From contig NZ_OMWD01000003.1 in NCBI RefSeq assembly GCF_900314695.1, forward strand, positions 98,912-162,911: a stretch of DNA of 64,000 nucleotides. Direction: 5' to 3'. Below are positions 9,263-16,185 of the stretch, one piece after another. Under the pieces are notes generated by a model, which was not told where the DNA came from, ran no database searches, and worked only from the letters and a program-made list of their open reading frames with translations. A program made the position numbers and the translations under genes. Each line of letters starts with the position of its first letter. Positions within the stretch are counted from its first letter, which is position 1. This DNA comes from an uncultured Methanobrevibacter sp. GTDB taxonomy: Archaea; Methanobacteriota; Methanobacteria; Methanobacteriales; Methanobacteriaceae.

Positions 9263-9700
9263 ATGACTACTGTATTTGATGTACCTGCAGATTTATTAAT
9301 TGAAAAAGTCGCAGACGAATTAAAAAATAATGATAAAATCAATTCCCCTGCATGGTCCAATTTTGTCAAAACTGGTGTTCACAAAGAAAGAAAACCAGAA
9401 AATGCTGATTGGTGGTATGTAAGAGCTGCTTCTATCATCAGAAGAGTTTACATGGATGGTCCTGTAGGAGTTATGAGTTTAAGAACTTTCTACGGTGGTA
9501 AAAAAGACCGTGGTGTACGTCCTGAAGTATTTAGGAAAGGTAGCGGATCTATCATCAGACACGCACTTCACCAATTAGAAGATGCGGGATATGTAGAAAA
9601 AGTTGAAGGTGGAAGAGTTATCAGTCCAGCAGGAAGATCATTCTTAGATAAAATTTCTGCTGAAATCATTAAAGATATTCCTGAACTTGAAAAATACTAA
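9263..9700 (+). CDS. rps19e: 30S ribosomal protein S19e
   Basis: This 145-residue ribosomal protein is found only in archaea and eukaryotes and belongs to the small subunit. It has a winged-helix-like core. The family stretch DWWYVRAASIIRRVYMDGP near residues 50-68 and the SGSIIRHALHQLEDAGYVE segment are unmistakable. The start at ATG 9263 follows TTGGAGAAT. Gene order after it (PDCD5 protein, PP-loop protein, L39e, L31e, aIF6, LX, prefoldin alpha, FtsY) is the conserved euryarchaeal arrangement. Confidence 0.95.
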   Translation: MTTVFDVPADLLIEKVADELKNNDKINSPAWSNFVKTGVHKERKPENADWWYVRAASIIRRVYMDGPVGVMSLRTFYGGKKDRGVRPEVFRKGSGSIIRHALHQLEDAGYVEKVEGGRVISPAGRSFLDKISAEIIKDIPELEKY

Positions 9701-9721
9701 TTATAATTCGGAGAGTTTGAT

Positions 9722-10087
9722 ATGAGCGATTTAGATGAAATTCGTCAAAAAAGAATGGCTGAATTACAAGCTCAACAAGCTGCTATGCAGAATCAACAAA
9801 TGCAGCAACAACAAGCTGCTGCACAGGCACAACAGCAAGAAGCACAAAGGCAACAGTTCGAAGCTCAGAAAAAACAAATTTTGAGTCAAATTTTGACTCC
9901 TGAAGCTCGTACTAGATTAGGCAATCTCAGATTAACAAAACCCGAACTTGTTGAACAAATTGAACTTCAATTAATTCAATCAGCTCAAGCTGGAAGTTTA
10001 AGAGGTAAAGTTACAGATGAGCAGTTAAAAGTCTTATTAAGACAAATATCTGGTCAGAAAAGAGAAATTAAAATTACAAGGAAATAA
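9722..10087 (+). CDS. PDCD5-family DNA-binding protein
   Basis: This 121-residue protein of the archaeal PDCD5/TFAR19 family is small and helical, with DNA-binding activity reported for archaeal members. The N-terminus opens with the conserved SDLDEIRQKRMAELQ. A glutamine- and alanine-rich coiled-coil-like stretch follows at residues 18-50 and is unusually rich in Gln. The three-helix core contains ILTPEARTRLGNLRL and the basic end QKREIKITRK. It begins 21 nt after rps19e with GGAGAG before ATG 9722. The exact cellular role is not settled for the family. Confidence 0.92.
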   Translation: MSDLDEIRQKRMAELQAQQAAMQNQQMQQQQAAAQAQQQEAQRQQFEAQKKQILSQILTPEARTRLGNLRLTKPELVEQIELQLIQSAQAGSLRGKVTDEQLKVLLRQISGQKREIKITRK

Positions 10088-10092
10088 TATCA

Positions 10093-10677
10093 ATGAAAGC
10101 TGGTGTATTATATAGTGGTGGCAAAGATTCATCTTTCATGGCCGTGATGCTTAAGAGATTAGGTCTTGATGTAGAATTGTGCACTGCTAATTTTGGTGTT
10201 TATAAATCATATATTCCAGCATCTAAATCAGCAAAATCTTTAGGCTTTAATCACAGAGTTATTGATTTGGACATTGGTCTGTTGGATAAGACCTGTGATA
10301 TGATTATGAATGACGGATTTCCGAATGATGGGATTAAATTCATTCATGAAAATGTTGTAGAGAATGTTGCTGAAGAATATGATATTATTGCTGATGGGAC
10401 AAGACGTGATGACAGGACTCCAAAACTCAATATCAATCAAATAAAAAGTCTTGAAGACAGAAAAAACGTTCAATATATAAATTTGGACAGTTTCGGTCAC
10501 AAATCTGTGAAATTAATAACATCCAATTTGTTTGAAATTTCCCATGAAAAGTCAAATAAGGATAACAGCTCAGATTATGAGGTTGAAATAAGAACTTTGA
10601 TTGATGAGAAAGGAGGAAATTCATTGGACATATTCCCTGAACATTATCAAACTCGTGTTATTGGATATAAAAAATAA
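10093..10677 (+). CDS. PP-loop ATP-pyrophosphatase-like protein
   Basis: This 194-residue protein has the PP-loop (alpha-hydrolase) nucleotide-binding motif YSGGKDSS at residues 8-15. That motif is used by enzymes that adenylate a substrate, for example tRNA thiolation enzymes and amidotransferase-like ligases. A second conserved patch, ADGTRRDDR, lies near residue 100 and likely completes the ATP site. No zinc fingers, ferredoxin-like extension or THUMP domain are visible. It starts 5 nt after the PDCD5 gene and lies in a ribosomal operon, which hints at a role in tRNA or rRNA modification. The substrate is unknown. Confidence 0.82.
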   Translation: MKAGVLYSGGKDSSFMAVMLKRLGLDVELCTANFGVYKSYIPASKSAKSLGFNHRVIDLDIGLLDKTCDMIMNDGFPNDGIKFIHENVVENVAEEYDIIADGTRRDDRTPKLNINQIKSLEDRKNVQYINLDSFGHKSVKLITSNLFEISHEKSNKDNSSDYEVEIRTLIDEKGGNSLDIFPEHYQTRVIGYKK

Positions 10678-10697
10678 TTATTATTACAGGTGATAAA

Positions 10698-10853
10698 ATG
10701 AGTAGAAATAAACCATTAGCTAAAAAATTAAGGATGGCAAAAGCAAACAAACAAAATAGGAGAATTCCAATCTGGGCTTATGCTAAAACTAACCGTAAAC
10801 TTAGATACAGACCAAAACCTAGACATTGGAGAAGAAACAGTCTTAAATTATAA
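10698..10853 (+). CDS. rpl39e: 50S ribosomal protein L39e
   Basis: This very small basic ribosomal protein (51 residues) lines the exit tunnel of the large subunit. The sequence from ATG 10698 begins SRNKPLAKKLRMAKANKQNR and ends in the invariant PRHWRRNSLKL-type tail. A GGTGA site lies just upstream. It sits 20 nt after the PP-loop gene and 12 nt before rpl31e, within the same operon. Confidence 0.95.
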   Translation: MSRNKPLAKKLRMAKANKQNRRIPIWAYAKTNRKLRYRPKPRHWRRNSLKL

Positions 10854-10865
10854 TGAGGGGTTATT

Positions 10866-11111
10866 ATGGAAAGAGTTTACACAATTCCACTTAGAAATGT
10901 GAAAAATGTTAAAAGGACTATCAGAGCTCCTAGAGCTATTAGAGAAGTTAAAAACTTTTTAACTAAACACATGAAAGCTGAAGATGTTAAAATTGATGAA
11001 TCTATCAATCATGCTATTTGGGAAAGAGGTATTCAAAAAATACCTTCTAAAATTACTGTAAAAGCGGTTAAAGATGATGATGGTATTGTAACAGCTACTT
11101 TAGCAGAATAG
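10866..11111 (+). CDS. rpl31e: 50S ribosomal protein L31e
   Basis: This 81-residue large-subunit protein lies near the tunnel exit, where secretion factors dock. The family core RAPRAIREVKNFLTKHMKAE and the following INHAIWERGIQKIPSKITV are clear. The ATG at 10866 has GAGGGG upstream. The next gene, eif6, starts 45 nt downstream. Confidence 0.95.
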   Translation: MERVYTIPLRNVKNVKRTIRAPRAIREVKNFLTKHMKAEDVKIDESINHAIWERGIQKIPSKITVKAVKDDDGIVTATLAE

Positions 11112-11156
11112 CTATAGTACCTTTTACCATGCTATTGAGTAATGTGAGGTGACAAT

Positions 11157-11828
11157 ATGTTAAATAGAGTTGATATTGTAGGAAATCCGAATGTAGGAGT
11201 ATTTATCATTGCAACCGATGATGTAGCTATTGTTCCTTATTCTCTTTTAGATGAAAAAGCGGAAATTATTAAGGAAACATTAGACGTCGATGTTGTTAAA
11301 GCTTCTATATCTGGTAGCAGTCTCATTGGATCTTTAGCTGTAGCTAATTCTAATGGTATCGTTGTTTCCCCACATGTGTTAGATAGAGAAATTGAACAAT
11401 TTAAAAAGCTTGGTTTGAATGTAGATACCCTTCCAGGTCAATACACTGCAGTTGGTAATATTATTGCAGCAAATGACAAAGGTGCTATTGCAAGTCCGTT
11501 TTTAGAACCAGACGCTATTCAAGTAATTGAAGAAACTTTAGATGTTGATGTAAAATCTTCTTCTATCGTTGGAAGTGATATTATTGGTTCTTTAGTTAGC
11601 GTAACTAATAAAGGATTTTTAATGAGTAATCAGGCTATGAATAGTGAAATCAATTTTGCTCAAGAAGTATTTGGTGTAGAAGGAGACATAGGTACTGTTG
11701 GAAAAGGTATTCCATTAGTTGGTGCATGCATCATTTCCAATTCAAATGGTGCTATTGTTGCTAAAGACAGTACTGGTCCTGAAATGGCTAGAGTTGAAGA
11801 GGCATTAGGCTTTTTAGATGATTTTTAA
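11157..11828 (+). CDS. eif6: Translation initiation factor aIF6
   Basis: This 223-residue factor binds the 50S subunit and blocks premature joining of subunits. The pentein fold is visible as five similar units with a repeated pattern of GSL or GNI, then a NSNG- or NDKG-like turn, then a hydrophobic strand. Examples are SLAVANSNGIVVSP, IIAANDKGAIASP and CIISNSNGAIVAKD. The start ATG 11157 follows GAGGTGA. The length is typical. It is followed 24 nt later by rplX in the conserved archaeal order. Confidence 0.95.
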   Translation: MLNRVDIVGNPNVGVFIIATDDVAIVPYSLLDEKAEIIKETLDVDVVKASISGSSLIGSLAVANSNGIVVSPHVLDREIEQFKKLGLNVDTLPGQYTAVGNIIAANDKGAIASPFLEPDAIQVIEETLDVDVKSSSIVGSDIIGSLVSVTNKGFLMSNQAMNSEINFAQEVFGVEGDIGTVGKGIPLVGACIISNSNGAIVAKDSTGPEMARVEEALGFLDDF

Positions 11829-11852
11829 TTAATATATCATGAGGGATTTAAT

Positions 11853-12077
11853 ATGATAACAAAAATTTACAGAGTTAAAGGTACTTTTGTAATGGGCGAT
11901 GAATATCATAAGTTTACCAAAGAATACAAAGCTACTTGTGAAGATGATGTAGAACAAAAAATTTATCAACGTTTCGGAAGTAAACATGGTATTAACAGGA
12001 ACCAAATTTCTATTAAAGAAATCGAAGAAATTGCTCCTGAAGATGTTTTAGACCCAATCGTAAAAGAAATTTTATAA
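11853..12077 (+). CDS. rplX: 50S ribosomal protein LX (L18a/L20a type)
   Basis: This 74-residue archaeal large-subunit protein corresponds to the N-terminal part of eukaryotic L18a. It has the family features VKGTFVMGDEYHKFTKEY at the start and QKIYQRFGSKHGINRNQI in the middle. GAGGGAT precedes ATG 11853. It is flanked by eif6 and pfdA, as in other methanogens. Confidence 0.93.
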   Translation: MITKIYRVKGTFVMGDEYHKFTKEYKATCEDDVEQKIYQRFGSKHGINRNQISIKEIEEIAPEDVLDPIVKEIL

Positions 12078-12096
12078 ATACATTTAAGGTGTAATC

Positions 12097-12531
12097 ATGG
12101 AAGATCAGCAAAGATTAAATAATCTTCTTAATGAAATTAATGCATACAGACAACAAGCAGACTTAATTCAACAACAAATTGAATTAATTCAAGCTTCCAT
12201 TGCTGAAGTCGATGCATTATCCAACACTTTAGATGACATTGAAGGAAAAGATTCTATTGAAGCTTTCGTTCCTGTAGGTGCTGGTTCTTTCATTAAAGGG
12301 GAACTTAAAAGTACTGATGAAATTATTGTAAGTATTGGTTCAGGTATTGCTGTTAAAAAAGATGCAGACGGCGCTCGTGAAATCATTGCTGGACAAAAAG
12401 AAGATTTAAAAGACAGTTTAGATAAGATGTTAGCTAACTTACAGCAAGTCACTGACATTGTTGGAAATCTTCAAGCTCAAGCAGAACAATTAGCTGCTGC
12501 TGCTCAAGGCAATATGACTCAAATGGGTTAA
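12097..12531 (+). CDS. pfdA: Prefoldin alpha subunit
   Basis: This 144-residue subunit of the archaeal hexameric chaperone captures unfolded polypeptides for the thermosome. Two long coiled-coil arms (about residues 1-50 and 95-140, rich in Gln, Leu and Ala) flank the beta-hairpin core around IEAFVPVGAGSFIKGEL. The ATG at 12097 follows AAGGTGTAA. It is the last gene of the ribosomal run before a gap of about 107 nt with a T-rich stretch. Confidence 0.93.
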   Translation: MEDQQRLNNLLNEINAYRQQADLIQQQIELIQASIAEVDALSNTLDDIEGKDSIEAFVPVGAGSFIKGELKSTDEIIVSIGSGIAVKKDADGAREIIAGQKEDLKDSLDKMLANLQQVTDIVGNLQAQAEQLAAAAQGNMTQMG

Positions 12532-12638
12532 ATACTTTTACAATTTTTTCTTTTTCTATTTTTTTTAAATTTTACTATACTTTTTTTCAAAACACTTTTA
12601 TATTAATGATGTAATATATTTTTAGTGGAGGTTAACTC

Positions 12639-13025
12639 TTGAAATTTAATAGAACATTAATTGTTGGTTTAGCAATTTTAATGGTTTTACTTAGTGGATG
12701 TCTGGTTTTTGCAGAAGATACTAATGGGACTGATGATGGCCTTCTTGATAATGAAACTGATGTTGACGATGATCCAGAAGACAACGGTACTGAAGTGGAT
12801 GACATTGGAGTTGTTAACGGTACTTTGCCGCCAGAACCTGATAATTCTACTGTCGATATATCTTATGCAATATCTAGTGAACCTACACAATCAGATAATG
12901 GCACTGAAGATGCCACTAAAAATGCCACTACCGTTTCAGATAATCATGCAACAGGTAATCCATTAGTGGTATTATTATTTGCAGCGGTAGGTATTGGTGT
13001 TGCTTCATTAAGACGTAGGAAATAA
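12639..13025 (+). CDS. Small secreted protein with GNP-hydrophobic-RRR tail
   Basis: This 128-residue exported protein is of unknown function. TTG 12639 is the start: GGAGGT lies 7 nt upstream, and it gives a signal peptide with a basic N-region, a hydrophobic core and a cleavage-like FAED site. An LSGC sequence inside could also be read as a lipobox. The mature part is acidic, low in complexity and holds seven Asn-X-Ser/Thr sites, so it may be heavily N-glycosylated. The C-terminus has the short motif ATGNPL, a hydrophobic stretch and the basic end LRRRK, like a tripartite sorting signal. The same kind of ending occurs in the protein at 58854-61235. A terminator follows. Confidence 0.75.
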   Translation: MKFNRTLIVGLAILMVLLSGCLVFAEDTNGTDDGLLDNETDVDDDPEDNGTEVDDIGVVNGTLPPEPDNSTVDISYAISSEPTQSDNGTEDATKNATTVSDNHATGNPLVVLLFAAVGIGVASLRRRK

Positions 13026-13031
13026 TTTTTA

Positions 13032-13062
13032 AAGATTTTTTTTAAAAATCTTCTCTTTTTTA
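13032..13062 (+). terminator. Hairpin terminator after the small secreted protein gene
   Basis: The inverted repeat AAGATTTTT / AAAAATCTT (13032-13040 with 13044-13052) has a 3-nt loop and is followed by CTCTTTTTTA. It separates this gene from ftsY. Confidence 0.6.
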
Positions 13063-13155
13063 TTTTTTTAACTAATTTTTTCATAATTTATATAATATAA
13101 AAAATATAAATACACATAATTAAATTTTTAACTAACTTTTAAGGTTGGGTTATTT

Positions 13156-14709
13156 TTGTTTGAATCATTAAAAAAGAAATTTTCACGTACAAGTGAAAAA
13201 TTAGAAGAAGAGCTTATAGAAGAAGCTGAAAAAGAAGATAATCTTCAAGAGGAATCTGGTAAAAGATTTTCATTTTTCTCATTTGGTCGTAAAAAAGAAG
13301 AAAAGAAAGAAGAAGAGGATGAATCCAATTTAATTCCTGAAACTACTGAAGAAACTGAAGCTGAATCAACTGAAGAGACAAAAGAATCTGATGATGGCGT
13401 TAAGGAAGAGAAAAAATCTCGCTTCTGGAGCAGCTCTAAGGATGAGTCTGACGATGAAGAGGATGTTGATGAATCCGACAAAGATGCAGATGATACAGAA
13501 GATGAACCTGATGTAGGGGAAGTTGATGAACCTGAAGAAGAGGTTAAAGAGGAGAAGAAATCTCGCTTCTGGAGCAGGTCTAAGGATGAGTCTGACGATG
13601 AAGAGGATGTTGATGAACCTGAAGAAGAGGTTAAAGAGGAGAAAAAGTCCCATTTCTGGAGCAGGTCTAAAGATAAGTCTGATGATGAAGATTCCGAAGA
13701 CAAAGAAAAAGATGATTCTTCTGAAGAGAAAAAGTCTCATTTCTGGAGCAGGTCTAAAGATAAGTCTGATAAGGAAGACATTTCTGCAGATGGTGAAGCT
13801 ACTGGAGGTTTATTCTCATTTGTCCGCGAAAAAACTATTTCTGAAAAACACGTTGAAGATATTTTATGGGAGCTTGAAATGGAGCTCTTGCAGGGTGATG
13901 TAGCTATGGAAGTTGCAACAGAAGTGGTTGACAGTGTTAAAAACGATTTGGTCGGTAAAAAAATAAAAAGAAGCAATGACATTACTGAATACACTTTCAT
14001 TGCTTTGAGAAATGCTGTATCTGATATAATCGACATTCCTGGAAAATCAATGACAGAGATGATTGAAGAGAAAAAAGCTCAAGGGGAACCTCTTGTAGTG
14101 ATGTTTGTTGGAATTAATGGTACTGGTAAAACTACAACAATCGGTAAATTGGCTAATTATTATCTTAAAAAGGGTTACACTCCAGTAATTGCGGCTTCAG
14201 ATACATTTAGAGCAGGAGCTATTGAACAAGTTACTTATCATGCTGATAATGTAGGTGTTAAAATCATTAAACACAAAAAAGGTTCAGATCCAGCAGCTGT
14301 AGCATTTGATGCAGTTGAACATGCAAAAGCACAAGGAAAAGAATTAGTTTTAATTGATACTGCCGGTAGAATGCAAACTAATGTTAACCTTATGGATGAA
14401 ATGAAAAAGATTAAAAGAGTTGCTAATCCTGATTTGGTTATCTTTGTAGGTGATGCATTAACAGGTAATGATGCAACAGAACAGGCAATCAAATTTAATG
14501 ATGCAATTGACATTGATGGAGTTATTTTAACAAAAGCGGATGCAGACAGTAAGGGTGGAGCATCACTTTCAATCGGTTATGTAATACAGAAACCTATAAT
14601 GTTTTTAGGCGTAGGTCAAGGATACGATGATATTAAGGAATATGATGCTGAATGGATGCTAGACCAATTATTTAGCGAAAGTGAAGAGGCAGAAGTCTTA
14701 GAGGAATAA
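13156..14709 (+). CDS. ftsY: Signal recognition particle receptor FtsY with long acidic repeat region
   Basis: This 517-residue SRP receptor GTPase targets ribosome-nascent-chain complexes to the translocon. The NG domain occupies about residues 215-517, with G1 GINGTGKTTT near 318, the DTAGRMQTN motif, and TKADADSKGGA as G4. The roughly 215-residue N-terminal region is very acidic. It holds four tandem copies of a unit containing EEKKS(R/H)FWSRSKD followed by Asp/Glu runs (about 13399-13785). Start TTG 13156 follows AAGGTTGGG. The repeat copies differ by few bases, suggesting recent expansion. Its position at the end of the ribosome/prefoldin cluster is the conserved archaeal one. The next gene starts one base after the stop. 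Confidence 0.93.
   Translation: MFESLKKKFSRTSEKLEEELIEEAEKEDNLQEESGKRFSFFSFGRKKEEKKEEEDESNLIPETTEETEAESTEETKESDDGVKEEKKSRFWSSSKDESDDEEDVDESDKDADDTEDEPDVGEVDEPEEEVKEEKKSRFWSRSKDESDDEEDVDEPEEEVKEEKKSHFWSRSKDKSDDEDSEDKEKDDSSEEKKSHFWSRSKDKSDKEDISADGEATGGLFSFVREKTISEKHVEDILWELEMELLQGDVAMEVATEVVDSVKNDLVGKKIKRSNDITEYTFIALRNAVSDIIDIPGKSMTEMIEEKKAQGEPLVVMFVGINGTGKTTTIGKLANYYLKKGYTPVIAASDTFRAGAIEQVTYHADNVGVKIIKHKKGSDPAAVAFDAVEHAKAQGKELVLIDTAGRMQTNVNLMDEMKKIKRVANPDLVIFVGDALTGNDATEQAIKFNDAIDIDGVILTKADADSKGGASLSIGYVIQKPIMFLGVGQGYDDIKEYDAEWMLDQLFSESEEAEVLEE
13399..13785 (+). repeat. In-frame tandem repeats in the FtsY acidic domain
   Basis: Four imperfect copies share the core GAGAAAAAGTC...TTCTGGAGCAGGTCTAA and encode KS(R/H)FWS(R/S)SKD flanked by acidic runs. 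The copies start near 13405, 13546, 13633 and 13723, so the spacing is uneven. The similarity holds at DNA level, and the number of copies may vary between strains. Confidence 0.8.
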
Positions 14710-14710
14710 A

Positions 14711-15799
14711 ATGGATTCTCGAAAAATATTATTCGTTGCGCTTATAGTTCTGATATTATTTGCTATTGGATTCAACCTATTCGGTTTTGAACATAATAAT
14801 CCTTTGGCGGAATCATTGAAGGCACATGAATCTAAGGAAGATGTATCTATGGCGGTAACTGGAGACATTATGCTAGGACGTAATGTTGCAGGTGCAATAG
14901 GCTCTGATTCACTTCCACTTGCTGGAATAAGCAATGTAACTTCAAATGTTGATTTGTTGCTCATAAACTTGGAAAATGCCGCAACCACATCTGAAAATGC
15001 AGTTAAGGGAGACATTCCACTTAAATGCAATCCGAGTGATGTGGTGCTTGCTAAGGGAAACAACAATACTATAGCTGCTCTTGCAAATAATCACGTTTGT
15101 GATTATGGCATTGGTGGAATGAATGATACTATCAAAACAGTTAAGGATGTTGGAATTACTCCAATCGGTGCGGGTAGTGATGAAAATCAGGCTCATGCTC
15201 CTGCTGTTGAAGAGATTGGCGGAAGGAACATTACCATATTCAACTATATGGATTCAAATAACTTCGCCGAATATGATTATCAGACAATGCCTTATGCTAA
15301 TGGTTCAGCGCCAGGATACTCTGCATATAATTCTCAAGTAGCTCAAAAACAAATTTCTGATGCTCGAGGTAATGGATCAGACTTTGTTGTTGCTTATTTA
15401 CACTTTGGAAACGAATATTCAACATCTCCTAATGAGGATCAAGTCAAAATCGCTCATGAATTGATTGATTATGGGGCAGATGTTGTTATAGGCTCACATC
15501 CTCACGTTACTCAAGGTGTGGATATGTATAAGGGAAAACCTATATTCTACAGTTTAGGAAACTGTGTATTTGACATGTCAGGCAATGGTGTGGAAAATGC
15601 ATATATTCTTAAAATAGATTTGGTAAATAACACGGGTAAGTGTACAGTATATCCAGTATACATTTCAGGTTATCTGCCACACTTTATGGATAAGGATTCT
15701 GGCAATTCTCTTTTAAATGGCCTTACTCCTAAGTGCAATGAGTTTAAGGTTGACAATGGTGTAGGTACATTGGAATTTAATTTAACTGAAGAAAAATAG
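14711..15799 (+). CDS. CapA-like (PGA_cap) membrane-anchored metallophosphoesterase-fold protein
   Basis: This 362-residue protein of the CapA family is related to poly-gamma-glutamate synthesis proteins and has a calcineurin-like phosphoesterase fold. A hydrophobic N-terminal segment (residues 5-22) anchors or exports it. Family motifs are visible: AVTGDIMLGRN near residue 47, LINLENAATT, ALANNHVCDYG, YLHFGNEYST and IGSHPHVTQG. They supply the Asp, Asn and His residues expected around the metal site. The start ATG 14711 is one base after the ftsY stop, and GAGG inside the ftsY end serves as binding site, so the two are coupled. The substrate is unknown; cell-envelope metabolism is likely. 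Confidence 0.85.
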   Translation: MDSRKILFVALIVLILFAIGFNLFGFEHNNPLAESLKAHESKEDVSMAVTGDIMLGRNVAGAIGSDSLPLAGISNVTSNVDLLLINLENAATTSENAVKGDIPLKCNPSDVVLAKGNNNTIAALANNHVCDYGIGGMNDTIKTVKDVGITPIGAGSDENQAHAPAVEEIGGRNITIFNYMDSNNFAEYDYQTMPYANGSAPGYSAYNSQVAQKQISDARGNGSDFVVAYLHFGNEYSTSPNEDQVKIAHELIDYGADVVIGSHPHVTQGVDMYKGKPIFYSLGNCVFDMSGNGVENAYILKIDLVNNTGKCTVYPVYISGYLPHFMDKDSGNSLLNGLTPKCNEFKVDNGVGTLEFNLTEEK

Positions 15800-15836
15800 A
15801 ATTTGATTTAAATTCTTTATTTTCTTTTTTATTTCT
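15798..15836 (+). terminator. Hairpin and T-rich terminator after the CapA-like gene
   Basis: A 7-bp inverted repeat AGAATTT / AAATTCT (15798-15804 with 15810-15816) overlaps the stop codon and is followed by several T-rich runs. Confidence 0.45.
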
Positions 15837-16185
15837 TTTATTTTATTGATTTTTTTATTTTTGCTTTTAATTTATCTTATTTTATTTATAATCAGTATAA
15901 ATCTTATTATTTTTACTGCAATAAGCCAATATATTTATATTTTATTCATGGTTCTATCATTATTTTTCTAAAATTAATTCATATTGTTTGAGCTTATTGC
16001 ATAGTATTTAAAGAATATTATTCTTTTATTTTCTATTTATACATATGTTATATCTTTTTTTATCAATTTAATTTATTTTCATTCGTTTTTTTAAATTTAA
16101 AGTTTTAAAAACATTTATATATGTATGATTAATATATTTTATGTTACAAGATATTTTTTTTAAAAATACATTGGACGGTGAAAAA
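15837..16185 (+). promoter_or_regulatory. AT-rich intergenic region with promoter of the hydrolase-like gene pair
   Basis: No gene is visible in this stretch. It contains a 10-bp inverted repeat TGCAATAAGC / GCTTATTGCA (15917-15926 and 15992-16001) and an archaeal TATA box TTTATATA at 16114-16121. Transcription would start near 16144. An in-frame ATG at 16141 therefore lies at or before the expected transcript start. Confidence 0.5.

Noticed and set aside
13245..13903. Long open frames on both strands over the FtsY repeat region
   Set aside because: They arise from the repetitive acidic codons (GAA/GAT) of ftsY; they give low-complexity Ser-rich or basic peptides without start signals.
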